From contig NZ_LMRA01000007.1 of NCBI RefSeq assembly GCF_001424705.1, positions 1 through 64,000 on the forward strand: DNA of 64,000 bases, written 5' to 3'. The position numbers and the translations under genes are program-made. The notes under the pieces are model-generated. The model was not told the DNA's origin. It did not search any database and saw only the letters and a program-made list of their open reading frames with translations. Positions 27,712 to 38,328 of this stretch are shown here, in pieces; the first letter of the stretch is position 1; each line of letters starts with the position of its first letter. This stretch comes from Methylobacterium sp. Leaf465 (lineage in GTDB: Bacteria; Pseudomonadota; Alphaproteobacteria; Rhizobiales; Beijerinckiaceae).

Positions 27712-28782
27712 TCAGGCGACGCTCGACAGGTCCGCGACGCGCGACAGGTCCATGTCGGCGTCGTCGACCGTCCGGTTGCGGCCGTCGCGCTTGGCCCTGA
27801 ACATGCACTGGTCGGCCCGCTCGAGCAGCGACACCGCGGTGTCGCCCGGGCGGTGCATCGCCACGCCGAGGGAGATCGTGATCTTGCCGAGCGACTCCCC
27901 GGTGGACCGCTTCACCAGTTCGCGCGCCATCACGCTGGTCCGCACCGTCTCGGCGAGGGCGTAGGCCGCCGCCCGGTTCGTGGCAGGCAGCAGCATGGCG
28001 AATTCCTCGCCGCCGAAGCGGGCGAGGACCGCGCGGGCCTTCACGGGCTCGCGCATCACCATGGCCACGAGGCGCAGCACCTGGTCGCCCGTGATGTGGC
28101 CGTAGACGTCGTTGAAGCGCTTGAACGAATCGACGTCGATGACGATCAGGCAGGCCGGGGCGGCCGGGGAGGCCCCCTGGACCAGCCGGCACAGGCTGTC
28201 CTCGAAGTGCTTGCGGTTCGACAGGCCGGTGAGCGGATCGGTGAGGCTCTCCAGGCGCGTCGCCTCCAGGGTCTCGCGCAGGGTCTCGATCTCGCGCCGG
28301 CTCTCGCGCATCCGCGCCTCAAGGGTGCGGTTGTTGGCCGTGACCTCCCGCGTCGTCGCCACGAGGGCGGCCACCACCTTGTGCACTCCGGCCGCCGTCG
28401 GGACCGTCCCGTCGAGGTCTCGCGCCAGGGTCCGCAACGACGCGTCGTACTGCGCCGTGGAGCCGAGGGAGAGGTCCAGCACCTCCATCACGCCCGCGAT
28501 CTCCGACAGGACGCTGCTGCTCGCCCGCTCGGTGGCGGTCGAGAGGCGCGAGGGATCGAGATAGCTTTCGTAGAGGCCGTCGATGTCCGCGTGGCTCAGG
28601 CGCCCCGATGCGGCCGTGAGGCGCTTCACCGCGTCGTTCATCTGCGGCTGCGTGCCCGAGACGTAGGCGTACCAGACGGCGTAGGCGCGCGGTTCCGCCG
28701 ACGGACCGTAATCGCGGATCAGCGCATTGGCACGCTCGGCCAGCGCAAAGCTCCGTTCGCGGTCGCCCTGACTGCCGCCCAT
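27712..28782 (-). CDS. GGDEF diguanylate cyclase
   Basis: The 356-residue protein ends in a GGDEF domain: SLTDPLTGLSNRKHFE, VIDVDSFKRFNDVYGHITGDQVL and the active-site loop RFGGEEF. GGDEF enzymes make cyclic di-GMP from two GTP. The RxxD inhibitory site normally four residues before the loop is absent (KARAVLA), so no I-site feedback is expected. The N-terminal 190 residues are helical with a coiled coil before the domain and no membrane segment; they are not a sensor I can name. The start at Met 28780-28782 was chosen over a Met eight codons upstream. Targets are unknown. Confidence 0.88.
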   Translation of the reverse strand: MGGSQGDRERSFALAERANALIRDYGPSAEPRAYAVWYAYVSGTQPQMNDAVKRLTAASGRLSHADIDGLYESYLDPSRLSTATERASSSVLSEIAGVMEVLDLSLGSTAQYDASLRTLARDLDGTVPTAAGVHKVVAALVATTREVTANNRTLEARMRESRREIETLRETLEATRLESLTDPLTGLSNRKHFEDSLCRLVQGASPAAPACLIVIDVDSFKRFNDVYGHITGDQVLRLVAMVMREPVKARAVLARFGGEEFAMLLPATNRAAAYALAETVRTSVMARELVKRSTGESLGKITISLGVAMHRPGDTAVSLLERADQCMFRAKRDGRNRTVDDADMDLSRVADLSSVA

Positions 28783-28911
28783 CGTTCGTCCAACCGTCCC
28801 ATCCACCCGGCCCGATCCCGGAGCGGAGCGTTTCCGCAGGATCGCATCATGCGGACGCGATGGTGGAGATGCGGTTAAGGTTCGACAGGATGAACGACTG
28901 GCGGTGTCACG

Positions 28912-30582
<1,671 letters not shown>

Positions 30583-30858
30583 ATTCTATGAGAACCGTTG
30601 CGCGCGGGAATGGACCAACCGGCGCGGAGGACATCGACACGGCGACGGCTGGCATCAGGGGCGGCTTCGACACTCGACCCGCCGCGCACACGCGTTGCGG
30701 GGACACTTAGGGCCTTGCACGGCCTTGTCAATCGAGGGGAGCCCAAGCAGGACGGCTTATCCGCAGGCCCGTGGTCCGGCGTCCCCCGTGGCCGAGCTCT
30801 TGCTCGGGCCCTTGCTCAGGCCTGCACCATCCCCACCCTGGACGAGGTCCGGACCCCC

Positions 30859-31590
30859 TTGCGCATCCTCCTCATCAACCCGAACACCACCGCGTCGGTC
30901 ACCGACCTCGTGGCCGGCCATGTCCGGGCGATCGCCGGGGCCGGCGTCACCCTGGTGCCCGCCACCGGGCGATTCGGGGCCCGCTACATCGCCAGCCGCG
31001 CGGCGGCGGCGATCGCCGGGCACGCCGCCCTCGACGCCTTCGCCGCACACGGGGCCGGCTGCGATGCGGTCTACCTCGCCTGCTTCGGTGATCCTGGCCT
31101 CGCCGCCCTGCGCGAGGTCTCCCCGGTGCCCGTGGTCGGGATGGCGGAGGCCGCCTGCCGGGCCGCGCAGGCGGGCGGGCGGCGCTTCGCCATCGTCACG
31201 GGCGGCGTCCTGTGGGGACCGATGCTGACGGAGTTCGTGGCCGGCCTGGGCCTCGGCGAGCGCCTCACCGGCGTGCGCACCGTCGCGCCTACGGGGGGCG
31301 AGATCGCCGCCGACCCGGAGGCGGCCCTCGGCCTCCTGGCGGCGGCCTGCACCGCCTGCGTCCGGGAGGACGGCGCCGAGGCCGTGATCCTCGGCGGTGC
31401 GGCCCTGGCCGGCCTCGCCGCACGGATCCAACCCGCCGTCCCGGCGCCGGTGCTCTGCTCGGTGGAGGCCGGGACCCGCGCCGTCCTGGCCGCCGCGGCC
31501 GGGGCAAGGGCCGGGCGACAGGCCGAGGCTCCGCCCCTCGCGAGCCTCGGCCTGTCGCCGGCGCTCACGGCCCTGTTGGCGGGCGACTGA
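30859..31590 (+). CDS. Asp/Glu/hydantoin racemase-family protein, second Cys missing
   Basis: The 243-residue protein has the racemase-superfamily start ILLINPNTTASVTDL and the first catalytic Cys in YLACFGDPGL. The second half has AVILGGAALAGLA where family racemases have a Cys (LGCAGM), so the pair is Cys/Gly. Two-base racemisation should then fail; a decarboxylase or isomerase role is possible but unproven. The TTG at 30859 gives a family-like N-terminus; earlier in-frame GTG codons exist, so the start is uncertain. Substrate is unknown. Confidence 0.7.
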   Translation: MRILLINPNTTASVTDLVAGHVRAIAGAGVTLVPATGRFGARYIASRAAAAIAGHAALDAFAAHGAGCDAVYLACFGDPGLAALREVSPVPVVGMAEAACRAAQAGGRRFAIVTGGVLWGPMLTEFVAGLGLGERLTGVRTVAPTGGEIAADPEAALGLLAAACTACVREDGAEAVILGGAALAGLAARIQPAVPAPVLCSVEAGTRAVLAAAAGARAGRQAEAPPLASLGLSPALTALLAGD

Positions 31591-32189
31591 CGGCCTCTCC
31601 GCCACGCGGCGATGATTCCTTGCAGGGCAGGGCGCAGGGAAAGCCCCTGCGTCGGTTCTGCAGGCCCATGTCGCTTGCGGCGCAAGGCATCCACGCCGTG
31701 CGTCGGCTCGGCGGTTCGGGCGGGACAACGCCTCCCGGATCTTCGTGCACGAGAGCGACGGGCTAGGCTTGCGCACCGGTGTCCGCGCAGGGCTCGCCCC
31801 CACGGCGGCGCGCCCCCTCGCCCGAGAGGGGAGGATCTGACAGGCGAGAATCCAATAGGCAGGGATCCGACAGGCAGGGATCCGACAGGCAAGAAAACGC
31901 CGAGACGGACCAGCGCTCGGCAGAATTCTGCCGGCCCCGCACATCTCAACAAAGTGTTCAGCCGCGCCTTGATTTCAACACGGCTTGCACAAACCGAAGA
32001 TCACCTGTTTCTCGTGGATGTGCGTGATGGCACCCCCACGCAAAGGTCAGGATGACCGATCGCTAACCTTTACCCTTCTTTGACATCTGGGGGCCTAATA
32101 GGTGGCCTTGTTGCAGGAAAGCGACAGACCTCGCGTCGGCCAGGGACTACAAGCGCGCCGGCTCTCGCCAACCAGGACCAGGTAAACCA
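31591..32189. other. Long intergenic region before the outer-membrane barrel gene
   Basis: About 600 bp without a convincing gene. It contains the four-unit 15-bp repeat at 31833-31892, and lower-GC DNA from about 31960 to 32110 that should hold the promoter of the downstream gene. A CCAGGACCAGG ribosome site lies near 32170. The rest (31591-31832) shows no feature I recognise. Confidence 0.55.
31833..31892. repeat. 15-bp tandem repeat, four copies
   Basis: Four units of 15 bp: ggatctgacaggcga, gaatccaataggcag, ggatccgacaggcag and ggatccgacaggcaa, each a variant of the same word. The array reads as open pentapeptide repeats in all frames on both strands, so no coding meaning should be drawn from that. 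Confidence 0.85.
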
Positions 32190-33022
32190 ATGAAAAGACT
32201 GCTTCTCGCCTCCACCGTGCTCGCCGGCCTGACTGCCGTCGCTTCGGCCGCCGACCTTCCGCGCCGCGCGGCTCCCCCGGTGTTCGTGCCGGTGCCGGTG
32301 TTCACCTGGACCGGCTTCTACGCCGGTTTCAACGCCGGTTACGGCTTCGACGCCGACCGTCATCGGCGTGAACGGCGCCAGCACCCTGGTCCTGCCGGGC
32401 ACCACCGCTGCCATCGCCTTCGGCAACGGCCGCAGCAACGACGGCTTCGTCGGCGGTGGCCAGATCGGCTACAACTACCAGTTCACCCCGGGTTCGGGCG
32501 TGGTCGTCGGTATCGAGGCCGATGCTCAGTACGTCGACTTCGGTCGTGAGCGGAACCGCTTCTCGGCCACCGGCCCGCTGGCCGCCCAGCAGGTCTTCAA
32601 CCCGGCCGGCGTCTCGGGCCTCGACTACTTCGGTACCGTCCGCGGTCGCCTCGGCTACGCCTTCGACCGCACCCTCGTGTACGGCACCGGCGGCTTCGCC
32701 TACGGTTCGGGCGGCGGTCGTGACTTCGGTCTGACCAACTCCAGCCGTGACGACTTCCAGACCGGCTGGGCTGCCGGCGGCGGTATCGAGTACGCGCTCC
32801 CCACCGACTCGTTCCTGAACTTCTTCAAGTCCTCGGCCGTGACTGTACGTGAACCTCGACCAGGGCAACCGCAACAACGGCGCCTTCGCGGTCAACAACG
32901 TCGGCACCGTCATCACCACCACCAGCCCGGGCGTCGTGCTCGTCAGCGGCGGCCGCCAGGTGCGCGACACCGAGTTCGCCGTCGTCCGCGCCGGCCTGAA
33001 CTACAAGTTCGGCTCCTACTAG
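32190..33022 (+). pseudogene. Outer-membrane beta-barrel protein with two frameshifts
   Basis: The gene starts with a signal peptide ([22 protein letters not shown]) and [16 protein letters not shown], typical of OmpA-like or Omp25/31-type porins of Rhizobiales. Near 32354 the frame shifts and the protein goes on as [29 protein letters not shown] and RGRLGYAFDRTLVYGTGGFAYG. Near 32840 it shifts again to YVNLDQGN and ends AVVRAGLNYKFGSY. Both changes move the frame in the same direction. The three pieces join into one complete barrel of about 275 residues ending in an aromatic-rich strand. It is either a recent pseudogene or two sequencing errors. A good terminator follows. Confidence 0.8.
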
Positions 33023-33091
33023 GATCGACGGGACTTTTCGGTTCGGCCTGAGCGTCCCCAGCCCCGATCATCTGGCCGCTTTCGTCGTCAC

Positions 33092-33127
33092 GCGCCTCGA
33101 GGAGAGATCCTCGGGGCGCTTTCGTTT
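33092..33127 (+). terminator. Rho-independent terminator
   Basis: The stem gcgcctcgagga (33092-33103), a gaga loop and tcctcggggcgc (33108-33119) with one G-U pair is followed by tttcgttt. It lies 70 bp past the stop of the barrel gene. Confidence 0.8.
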
Positions 33128-33490
33128 GGCTGCATCGCGAGCCTTGGCACGTGGACGAAGTGCCGGACGTGTCGACTCCCTGCCGACGGATCACCGTGAC
33201 CGCGGCGCGGCCCAGCGCGTCGTCCGGAAGCTGAGCGCCGAGCCGCCGCTGCTCGCGCCTGACCGGATCGGCCCGGATGGTGCCAGCCCCCATCCGCCCG
33301 CCATCGTCGCCACCAAGCGAGCCGGTCTCTTGGCCGGTGCCCCACCGCCTGTGGGATCGCGCACCTGCAGCCGGGGATCGAAAACGAACAGGTCCGGGTC
33401 GCGGCGACCAAGCGCCGCTTCGGCGGCTTTCCGCCCTTCCGCACGGCCAGGCGGACCATCGCGGGCTTCGAGCCCGGGTGCGGCTGCGCA

Positions 33491-33575
33491 AGAGTTCCGG
33501 GTGTGCGAGAGTTCCGGGTGTGCGAGAGATCCGGCTGTGCAAGAGCTTCGGCTGGGCAAAAGCTTCGGTCTCGTC
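33491..33575. repeat. 17-bp tandem repeat, five copies
   Basis: Five degenerate units with an exact 17-bp period, anchored on gttccggg, gttccggg, gatccggc, gcttcggc and gcttcggt at 33494, 33511, 33528, 33545 and 33562. The first two units are nearly identical. It lies in a gap with no recognised gene. Confidence 0.8.
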
Positions 33576-33719
33576 GGCGCCCCGTCGCGCGCCGGACCCG
33601 CCGTTCGCCGTCTGCGATCTCCCCCATGAAGTGCGACACGCCCCTTCGCGGTCCTGACGCCCCTTCGTGGTCCTGGAGAACGGCGCAGACCCGCCGTCCT
33701 CGCGGACGGAGTCCCGCGC

Positions 33720-35273
33720 CTAGGGGCTCGATGTCGCGAGGGCGGGCAGGTCCGCCCCGGCCTCGATCTCGGCCGCCGAGGGCAGGCGCCCGAGGCCGAG
33801 CAGATGCAGGAAGGCGGTGAAGGCCTTGTTGCGGCCGATGCTGCAGGCGGCGGTCACCCGGTCGCCCGTGACGTAGTAGGCAATGAAATCGAGGGCGGCG
33901 GGGTCGCCCTGCAGGACGATCCGGTCGAAACCCTTGGCATAGCCGCCGTAATCGAGCCGCTTGTCGCCCTGGTTGCTCCAGAAGAACGGCACGCCCGTGA
34001 ACGCGCCACCCCGGCCGAGGATGGCATGGGCCACATGCGTGCCGTGTTGCTGCGCGAGGCGCCAATGCTCGATCCGAGCGGTCTCGCCGCTCGCCGTCTC
34101 CGGGAACGCGGCGATGTCGCCCGCGATCCAGGCGCCCTCCGCGAGCCTGAGGTCGCCGCCGACCGTGAGGCCGCCATCCTCGTCGGGGGTGACGCCCCCG
34201 ATCAGGCCGGTCTCCGGCCTGGCGCCCGCGCCGACGAGGACGATGTCGGCCGGAAGGCGTCGTCCGTCCTCCGTCTCGACCGCTTCGACGCGGTCGGTGC
34301 CGGTGATCCTGGCGACGGAGCCGGTCTCGAAGGTGACGCCGTTGCCGGCATGGTACCGCTTCAGCGCCGCGCCCACCGCCTCGCCGAAGCGCTTGGCGAA
34401 GGGGATGTCCTCGCGCGCCAGCACGGTGACGGACAGCCCGCGCTTGGTGAGAAACGCGGCGGCCTCCAGGCCGATGAACCCGGCGCCCACGACGACGACG
34501 GATTTGGCCTCGCCCGCCGCCTCGCTCACCCGGACCGCGTCGTCGAGGCTGCGCAGGGTGAAGACCCCGCCGAGGTCCTTGCCGGGGAAGTCCGGCATCA
34601 CCGCCCGGCTCCCGGTAGCGACCAGGATCGCGTCGGCCTCAAAGGTCCGGCCATCCGCCAGGGTGACGGCGCGCCGGGCGGGATCGACCCCGGTGACGTC
34701 CCCGGTGACACGCTCGACCCTATTGGCCTGCGCGAAGTCGGGCTCGATCAGCACCTTCTCCGGCGGGGTCGGCTTGGCCAGGAACTGCTTCGAGAGCTTG
34801 GTCCGGTCGTAGGGCGGGTGGGCCTCGCGGCCGACCAGGGTGATGTGGCCGTCATAGCCTTCGCGGCGCAGGGTCTTCACGCAGGCGACGGCCGCCGCGC
34901 CCGCGCCCACGATGAGCACGCGCGCCACGGGCGTGTGCGCCGTCTGCATCGGCGCCGGCTCCGGCGTCAGGGTCGCGACGGCGTCGGACCCCTCGATGCG
35001 GACGGGGTAGCGCGTCAGGGACTCGAGGGCCGGCGGCTCCTCCAGGCTCCCGTCGGCCAGCGCGAAGGCGGCCTTGTGCCAGGGGCAGTAGAGGCGTCCG
35101 CCGCAGATCTCGCCCTTGGCGAGCGGCGCCCCGAGATGCGGGCACTTGGCCTGGAACGCCCGCACGCCGGAGGCGTCGCGCACGAACAGCACCTTCTCGT
35201 CCCCGGCCGCGCCCTCCGTCATGCCTCCCATCGGGATCGCGTCGAGGGCGAGGCGGATCTCGGTTCCGGGCAT
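33720..35273 (-). CDS. Rieske-FAD/NAD(P) reductase (AIF-like)
   Basis: The 517-residue protein starts with a Rieske 2Fe-2S domain: C44-P-H46 and C63-P-W-H66. It continues with a two-dinucleotide-fold reductase: RVLIVGAGAAAVA, a second GxGxxG at VVVGAGFIGLEAAA and a C-terminal ferredoxin-reductase-like domain (WSNQGDKRLDYGGYAKG). This resembles AIFL/BenD-type NAD(P)H reductases that feed a Rieske or other acceptor. The ATG at 35271-35273 follows AGGAGAG by about ten bases. Acceptor is unknown. No oxygenase gene is adjacent. Confidence 0.88.
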   Translation of the reverse strand: MPGTEIRLALDAIPMGGMTEGAAGDEKVLFVRDASGVRAFQAKCPHLGAPLAKGEICGGRLYCPWHKAAFALADGSLEEPPALESLTRYPVRIEGSDAVATLTPEPAPMQTAHTPVARVLIVGAGAAAVACVKTLRREGYDGHITLVGREAHPPYDRTKLSKQFLAKPTPPEKVLIEPDFAQANRVERVTGDVTGVDPARRAVTLADGRTFEADAILVATGSRAVMPDFPGKDLGGVFTLRSLDDAVRVSEAAGEAKSVVVVGAGFIGLEAAAFLTKRGLSVTVLAREDIPFAKRFGEAVGAALKRYHAGNGVTFETGSVARITGTDRVEAVETEDGRRLPADIVLVGAGARPETGLIGGVTPDEDGGLTVGGDLRLAEGAWIAGDIAAFPETASGETARIEHWRLAQQHGTHVAHAILGRGGAFTGVPFFWSNQGDKRLDYGGYAKGFDRIVLQGDPAALDFIAYYVTGDRVTAACSIGRNKAFTAFLHLLGLGRLPSAAEIEAGADLPALATSSP

Positions 35274-35431
35274 GGCTGGCGTCTCTCCTGGCAGGCGTCG
35301 TCGCGCCCGGCCGGACAAGTCGCCGAACCCGTTCCGGTTGCAGCGTGCGACATCGCGGGCTTGGGCTTCGTCGGCCGGCGCGTCGCCCGTCACGCCGCGC
35401 GGGGCCGGACGGGGCGTGGACCCCGCGAAGA

Positions 35432-35473
35432 GATCGCGGCCAGGGGATCGCGGCCAGGGGATCGCGGCCATCG
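35432..35473. repeat. 14-bp tandem repeat, three copies
   Basis: Two identical units gatcgcggccaggg (35432-35445 and 35446-35459) and a third gatcgcggccatcg (35460-35473) stand in the 286-bp gap upstream of the Rieske reductase gene. No other feature explains them. Confidence 0.8.
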
Positions 35474-35520
35474 GGGCTAACGCGATCCGGCCGATCTGTC
35501 CGGGTCTCCGACCGGCGCGT

Positions 35521-35556
35521 CCCGCCGAGCGGCGCTTCCGGACGCCGCTCGGCGGG
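35521..35556 (-). terminator. Strong 14-bp stem-loop after the methyltransferase gene
   Basis: cccgccgagcggcg (35521-35534), an eight-base loop and its exact complement (35543-35556) start four bases past the methyltransferase stop on the minus strand. There is no T-run, so it may be a hairpin-only terminator or an mRNA 3' protector. Confidence 0.6.
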
Positions 35557-35559
35557 GCC

Positions 35560-36243
35560 TCAGATCGGCTTGAGAAACTTGCACTTCCCCCCTTGGGCCC
35601 AGGGACCCTGCACCCGTGCCTCGGCGCAGAACGCGTCGACCGCGCGGGTCACACCGGGGAAGCGGCCTCCCAGGCTGTCGTAATCGTCGGCGATGAGGAG
35701 GCCGCCCGGGCGCAGGACCGGCCACCAGGCCCGGAGATCCGCCGCCACGGAGGCCTCCTCGTGACCCGCGTCGAGATGGATGACATCCGCGGTCACGCCG
35801 CGCAGGCGCAACAGTTCGGCGGCGTTCACCGAGTCCAGCGGAAGGGGCAGGACCCGGTCCGCGAGCCCCTCGCGCAGCACGTTGGCCAGGAAGGTGCGGT
35901 ACAGGCTCGGGTAGCCGTGCTCGGTGGCGAGTTCGGCGAACAGGTCCGCGTCGGCCCAATGGTCGACGGCACCGAGCCAGGTATCGACCGCGATGACGGT
36001 CCCGTCGACGCCGTGCGCCGCCAGGGATCGGGCCAGGTGCAGGGTGCTGGCGCCCTTCCAGGCGCCGATCTCCACGACCACCTCGGGGCGGAACGCCCTG
36101 ACGGCGTCGTCGAGATAGGGGTGGACGCTGCGCCAGCCCTGGAGGTCCAGGGGACGCAGGGTGGCCGGCGGGTTCGCGAAGGGATCGCGGCCGTGCCAGA
36201 GGGCCTCGAGGAGGGCGCGGCGGGTCGTCGGGGGACGGCTCAT
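35560..36243 (-). CDS. Class I SAM-dependent methyltransferase
   Basis: The 227-residue protein has a Rossmann-type core: VVVEIGAWKGASTLHLA for SAM binding (about residue 55), then AVDTWLG, VIHLDAGHEEASVAADLRAWWPVLRPGGLLIADDYDS. This resembles Methyltransf_24 and cephalosporin-hydroxylase-like enzymes found in sugar and natural-product clusters. The target cannot be told; a glycan or an activated sugar is plausible given its place beside glycosyltransferases. It is the last gene of the minus-strand glycan run, 58 bp from the upstream GT4 gene. Confidence 0.82.
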   Translation of the reverse strand: MSRPPTTRRALLEALWHGRDPFANPPATLRPLDLQGWRSVHPYLDDAVRAFRPEVVVEIGAWKGASTLHLARSLAAHGVDGTVIAVDTWLGAVDHWADADLFAELATEHGYPSLYRTFLANVLREGLADRVLPLPLDSVNAAELLRLRGVTADVIHLDAGHEEASVAADLRAWWPVLRPGGLLIADDYDSLGGRFPGVTRAVDAFCAEARVQGPWAQGGKCKFLKPI

Positions 36244-36300
36244 GGTGTCGGCTCGCGCTGCGGGTCGCGCCCGCCCGGGGATCGGGTGCGTCTGGGGACG

Positions 36301-37365
36301 TCAGTCATGGGCGGCGCGGTGCGCATGCGCGTAGAGCTCCTCGCAGCGCGTCAGCCAGCGATCGCGGGTGAACAGGCGCAGGACCCGCGCGTGCGGGACC
36401 GTGCGCGGAATCGCGAGGGCCTCGCCGATCGCCCGGGCGAGGGCCGGCCCGTCGTCCGGCGGCGCGAGATGTCCGGCCTCGCCGACCACCTCCGCGGCCG
36501 CCCCCCTGGCAAGGCCCGCCACCGGCACGCCGCAGGCCATCGCCTCGATGGCCACGAGGCCGAAGGGCTCGTCCCAGCAGGGCGTGAACAGGAAGACGGA
36601 GGCGCGGCCGATCTCGTCCGCCAGGGCCTCGCCGGAGAGATGGCCGCCGTAGCGGATCGCCCCGCCGAGCTGCGGGGCGATCCGTGCCTCCCAGTAGGCC
36701 CGGTCCTCGATCGGGCCGAAGAGGGTGAGGGGAAGCCCGGCCTGCCGGGCTGCCGCGACGGCGCAATGCGTGCCCTTGATGGGCGCGATGCGCCCGGACC
36801 AGACGGCGCCGCCGTCGCCCCGGTCCCGAAAGGGCCAGGCCGCGGGATCGACGCCGTTGTGGAGCACGGACACCTCCGGCGGCGCGCCCTCGGGCCACCA
36901 GGTTCCGCGCTGGGCCTCCGAGGTCACGGTGATCCGGTGCCCGGGCACGAGGCTGTCCGCCACGAACCAGCGCAGGGCGTCGTAGGGCGGGACGTGCAGC
37001 GACGTGACGGTGGGCACCTCCGCGAGACGCCGGCGCTTCAGGGGCAGGCGGCTCAGGGAATTGTTGTGCAGCACGTCGAAGCCCCCGGCCGCGATCCGGT
37101 CGCAGGCGGCGGCGTATCCGCCATCCACGTGGGCCTTGAGCCCGGCATCGCCCCGATGTTCCAGGCCCGGGAAGCTACGCTCGTGGTGGACCGGGATCAC
37201 CGGATCGACGGGGAAGCGCGGGTCGCTGTCCCCGGCGGCGAAGAGGACGACCTCGTGTCCCCGCGCCGTCAACCCATCGGCCAGCGCCCAGCACTGGGCC
37301 TCCATGCCGCCCGCGAAGGGCCGCGCCACCGGATGGCGCAGATGGGCGAGGAGCGCGATCCTCAC
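36301..37365 (-). CDS. Glycosyltransferase family 4
   Basis: The 354-residue GT-B protein starts IALLAHLRHPVARPFAGGMEAQCWALADGL and has the C-terminal EPFGLVAIEAMACGVPVAG motif of retaining GT4 enzymes. The acceptor loop includes HVPPYDALRWF. It is cytoplasmic, with no signal or membrane segment. The GTG at 37363-37365 overlaps the stop of the upstream GT2 gene by four bases. Donor and acceptor are unknown. Confidence 0.85.
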   Translation of the reverse strand: MRIALLAHLRHPVARPFAGGMEAQCWALADGLTARGHEVVLFAAGDSDPRFPVDPVIPVHHERSFPGLEHRGDAGLKAHVDGGYAAACDRIAAGGFDVLHNNSLSRLPLKRRRLAEVPTVTSLHVPPYDALRWFVADSLVPGHRITVTSEAQRGTWWPEGAPPEVSVLHNGVDPAAWPFRDRGDGGAVWSGRIAPIKGTHCAVAAARQAGLPLTLFGPIEDRAYWEARIAPQLGGAIRYGGHLSGEALADEIGRASVFLFTPCWDEPFGLVAIEAMACGVPVAGLARGAAAEVVGEAGHLAPPDDGPALARAIGEALAIPRTVPHARVLRLFTRDRWLTRCEELYAHAHRAAHD

Positions 37366-38282
37366 GCCGTCGCCGCCGCGGCGGCCGCCTGGGCCTCGAG
37401 GTGGCGGATGACGGAGGCCGAATTGCTGTAGGGCTGGTGGCTCTGCTGGCCGGTGAGCGCGAAGTCGCCGGCCTCCGGGCGACGCAGGATGCGGATCGGC
37501 CGGTCGGGGGTGTCGTCGATCAGCCCCATCACCTTGAAGGCGTAGAGCCAGTGGCCCATCGTGCGGTAGCCCCACTTGGCCTCGAACAGCTCGGCGTTGC
37601 GCACCACGCTGTCGAGGTGGTGGACCGGCGGCATGTGATGGGGATGGTACTGGTGATAGGCCAGCCCGCCCTTCATCCAGGCGATGGGGATGCCGGCCTG
37701 GTCGAGGACCTTGCCGAAATCCGTGTCCTCGCCGCCATAGCCGGTGTAGCGCTCGTCGAAGCCGCCCGTGGCCAGGAAGGTGGCGCGCCGGATGGCGAAG
37801 TTCAGGGACCAGAAGCAGCGGTAATCCGGGCAGATCTCGAGACCGGAGGCCGGGGGACCGCGGCGGTCGGAATGGCGCTCGGCGACCTTCGCGAAGTCCT
37901 CGCAGGTCCAGTCCCCCGCGGTGGCGCGCTCGGGCAGGTGGAGGACCTCGCCCATCAGCAGGCCGTCGAGTGCGTCGAGGCCGCGCGCGTAGTCGGCCAC
38001 GAGGTCGGGGGCCGGGATGCAGTCGACGTCGAGGAAGACGACGGCGTCGCCGCCGGCCGCCGCCACCCCGCGGTTCCGCGCCGCCGCCAGCGGCAAGTCG
38101 GTGCCCGGCACCCGGATCTGGCGGACCGGGAAGGCGACCTCGGGCAGGTCGTAGGGCGCGTCCTGCATCACCGCCACGATGAACTCGGCGGGGACCTGCG
38201 TCTGGCGCTCCAGGCCGAGGAGAACGTTGCGCAGGTGCGCCGGCCGTCCCTTGGCCAGGGTCACGACGGAAACGGTGGACAT
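37362..38282 (-). CDS. Glycosyltransferase family 2, galactosyltransferase-like
   Basis: The 306-residue GT-A protein starts VSVVTLAKGRPAHLRNVLLGLERQ, with the nucleotide-sugar DxD in FLDVDCIPAPDLV and a second acidic loop GYGGEDTDFGKVL. The segment HQYHPHHMPPVHHLDSVVRNAELFE is shared in order with the GT2 at 39502-40413, so the two are paralogues. The C-terminus is Ala-rich. Specificity is unknown. Confidence 0.86.
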   Translation of the reverse strand: MSTVSVVTLAKGRPAHLRNVLLGLERQTQVPAEFIVAVMQDAPYDLPEVAFPVRQIRVPGTDLPLAAARNRGVAAAGGDAVVFLDVDCIPAPDLVADYARGLDALDGLLMGEVLHLPERATAGDWTCEDFAKVAERHSDRRGPPASGLEICPDYRCFWSLNFAIRRATFLATGGFDERYTGYGGEDTDFGKVLDQAGIPIAWMKGGLAYHQYHPHHMPPVHHLDSVVRNAELFEAKWGYRTMGHWLYAFKVMGLIDDTPDRPIRILRRPEAGDFALTGQQSHQPYSNSASVIRHLEAQAAAAAATA

Positions 38283-38328
38283 GGGGCGGTCTGGCTCCGG
38301 GGGGTTCGAGCGTGGGGGAAGCGGGCGG

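Larger units (their letters stand above)
33023..33719. other. Intergenic region after the barrel gene
   Basis: About 700 bp between the barrel gene and the Rieske reductase. It holds the terminator at 33092-33127 and the 17-bp repeat at 33491-33575. In 33130-33480 the frames on both strands are open but show no motif I recognise, so I treat them as non-coding or decayed. Confidence 0.5.

Noticed and set aside
31833..31892. Possible CRISPR array or pentapeptide-repeat gene.
   Set aside because: Units are 15 bp and adjoin without spacers, and the pentapeptides appear in every frame because the unit is a multiple of three.
33126..33629. Possible protein gene in the gap after the barrel gene.
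   Set aside because: Open frames on both strands have Arg/Ser/Pro-rich products, no ribosome site and no recognisable motif.
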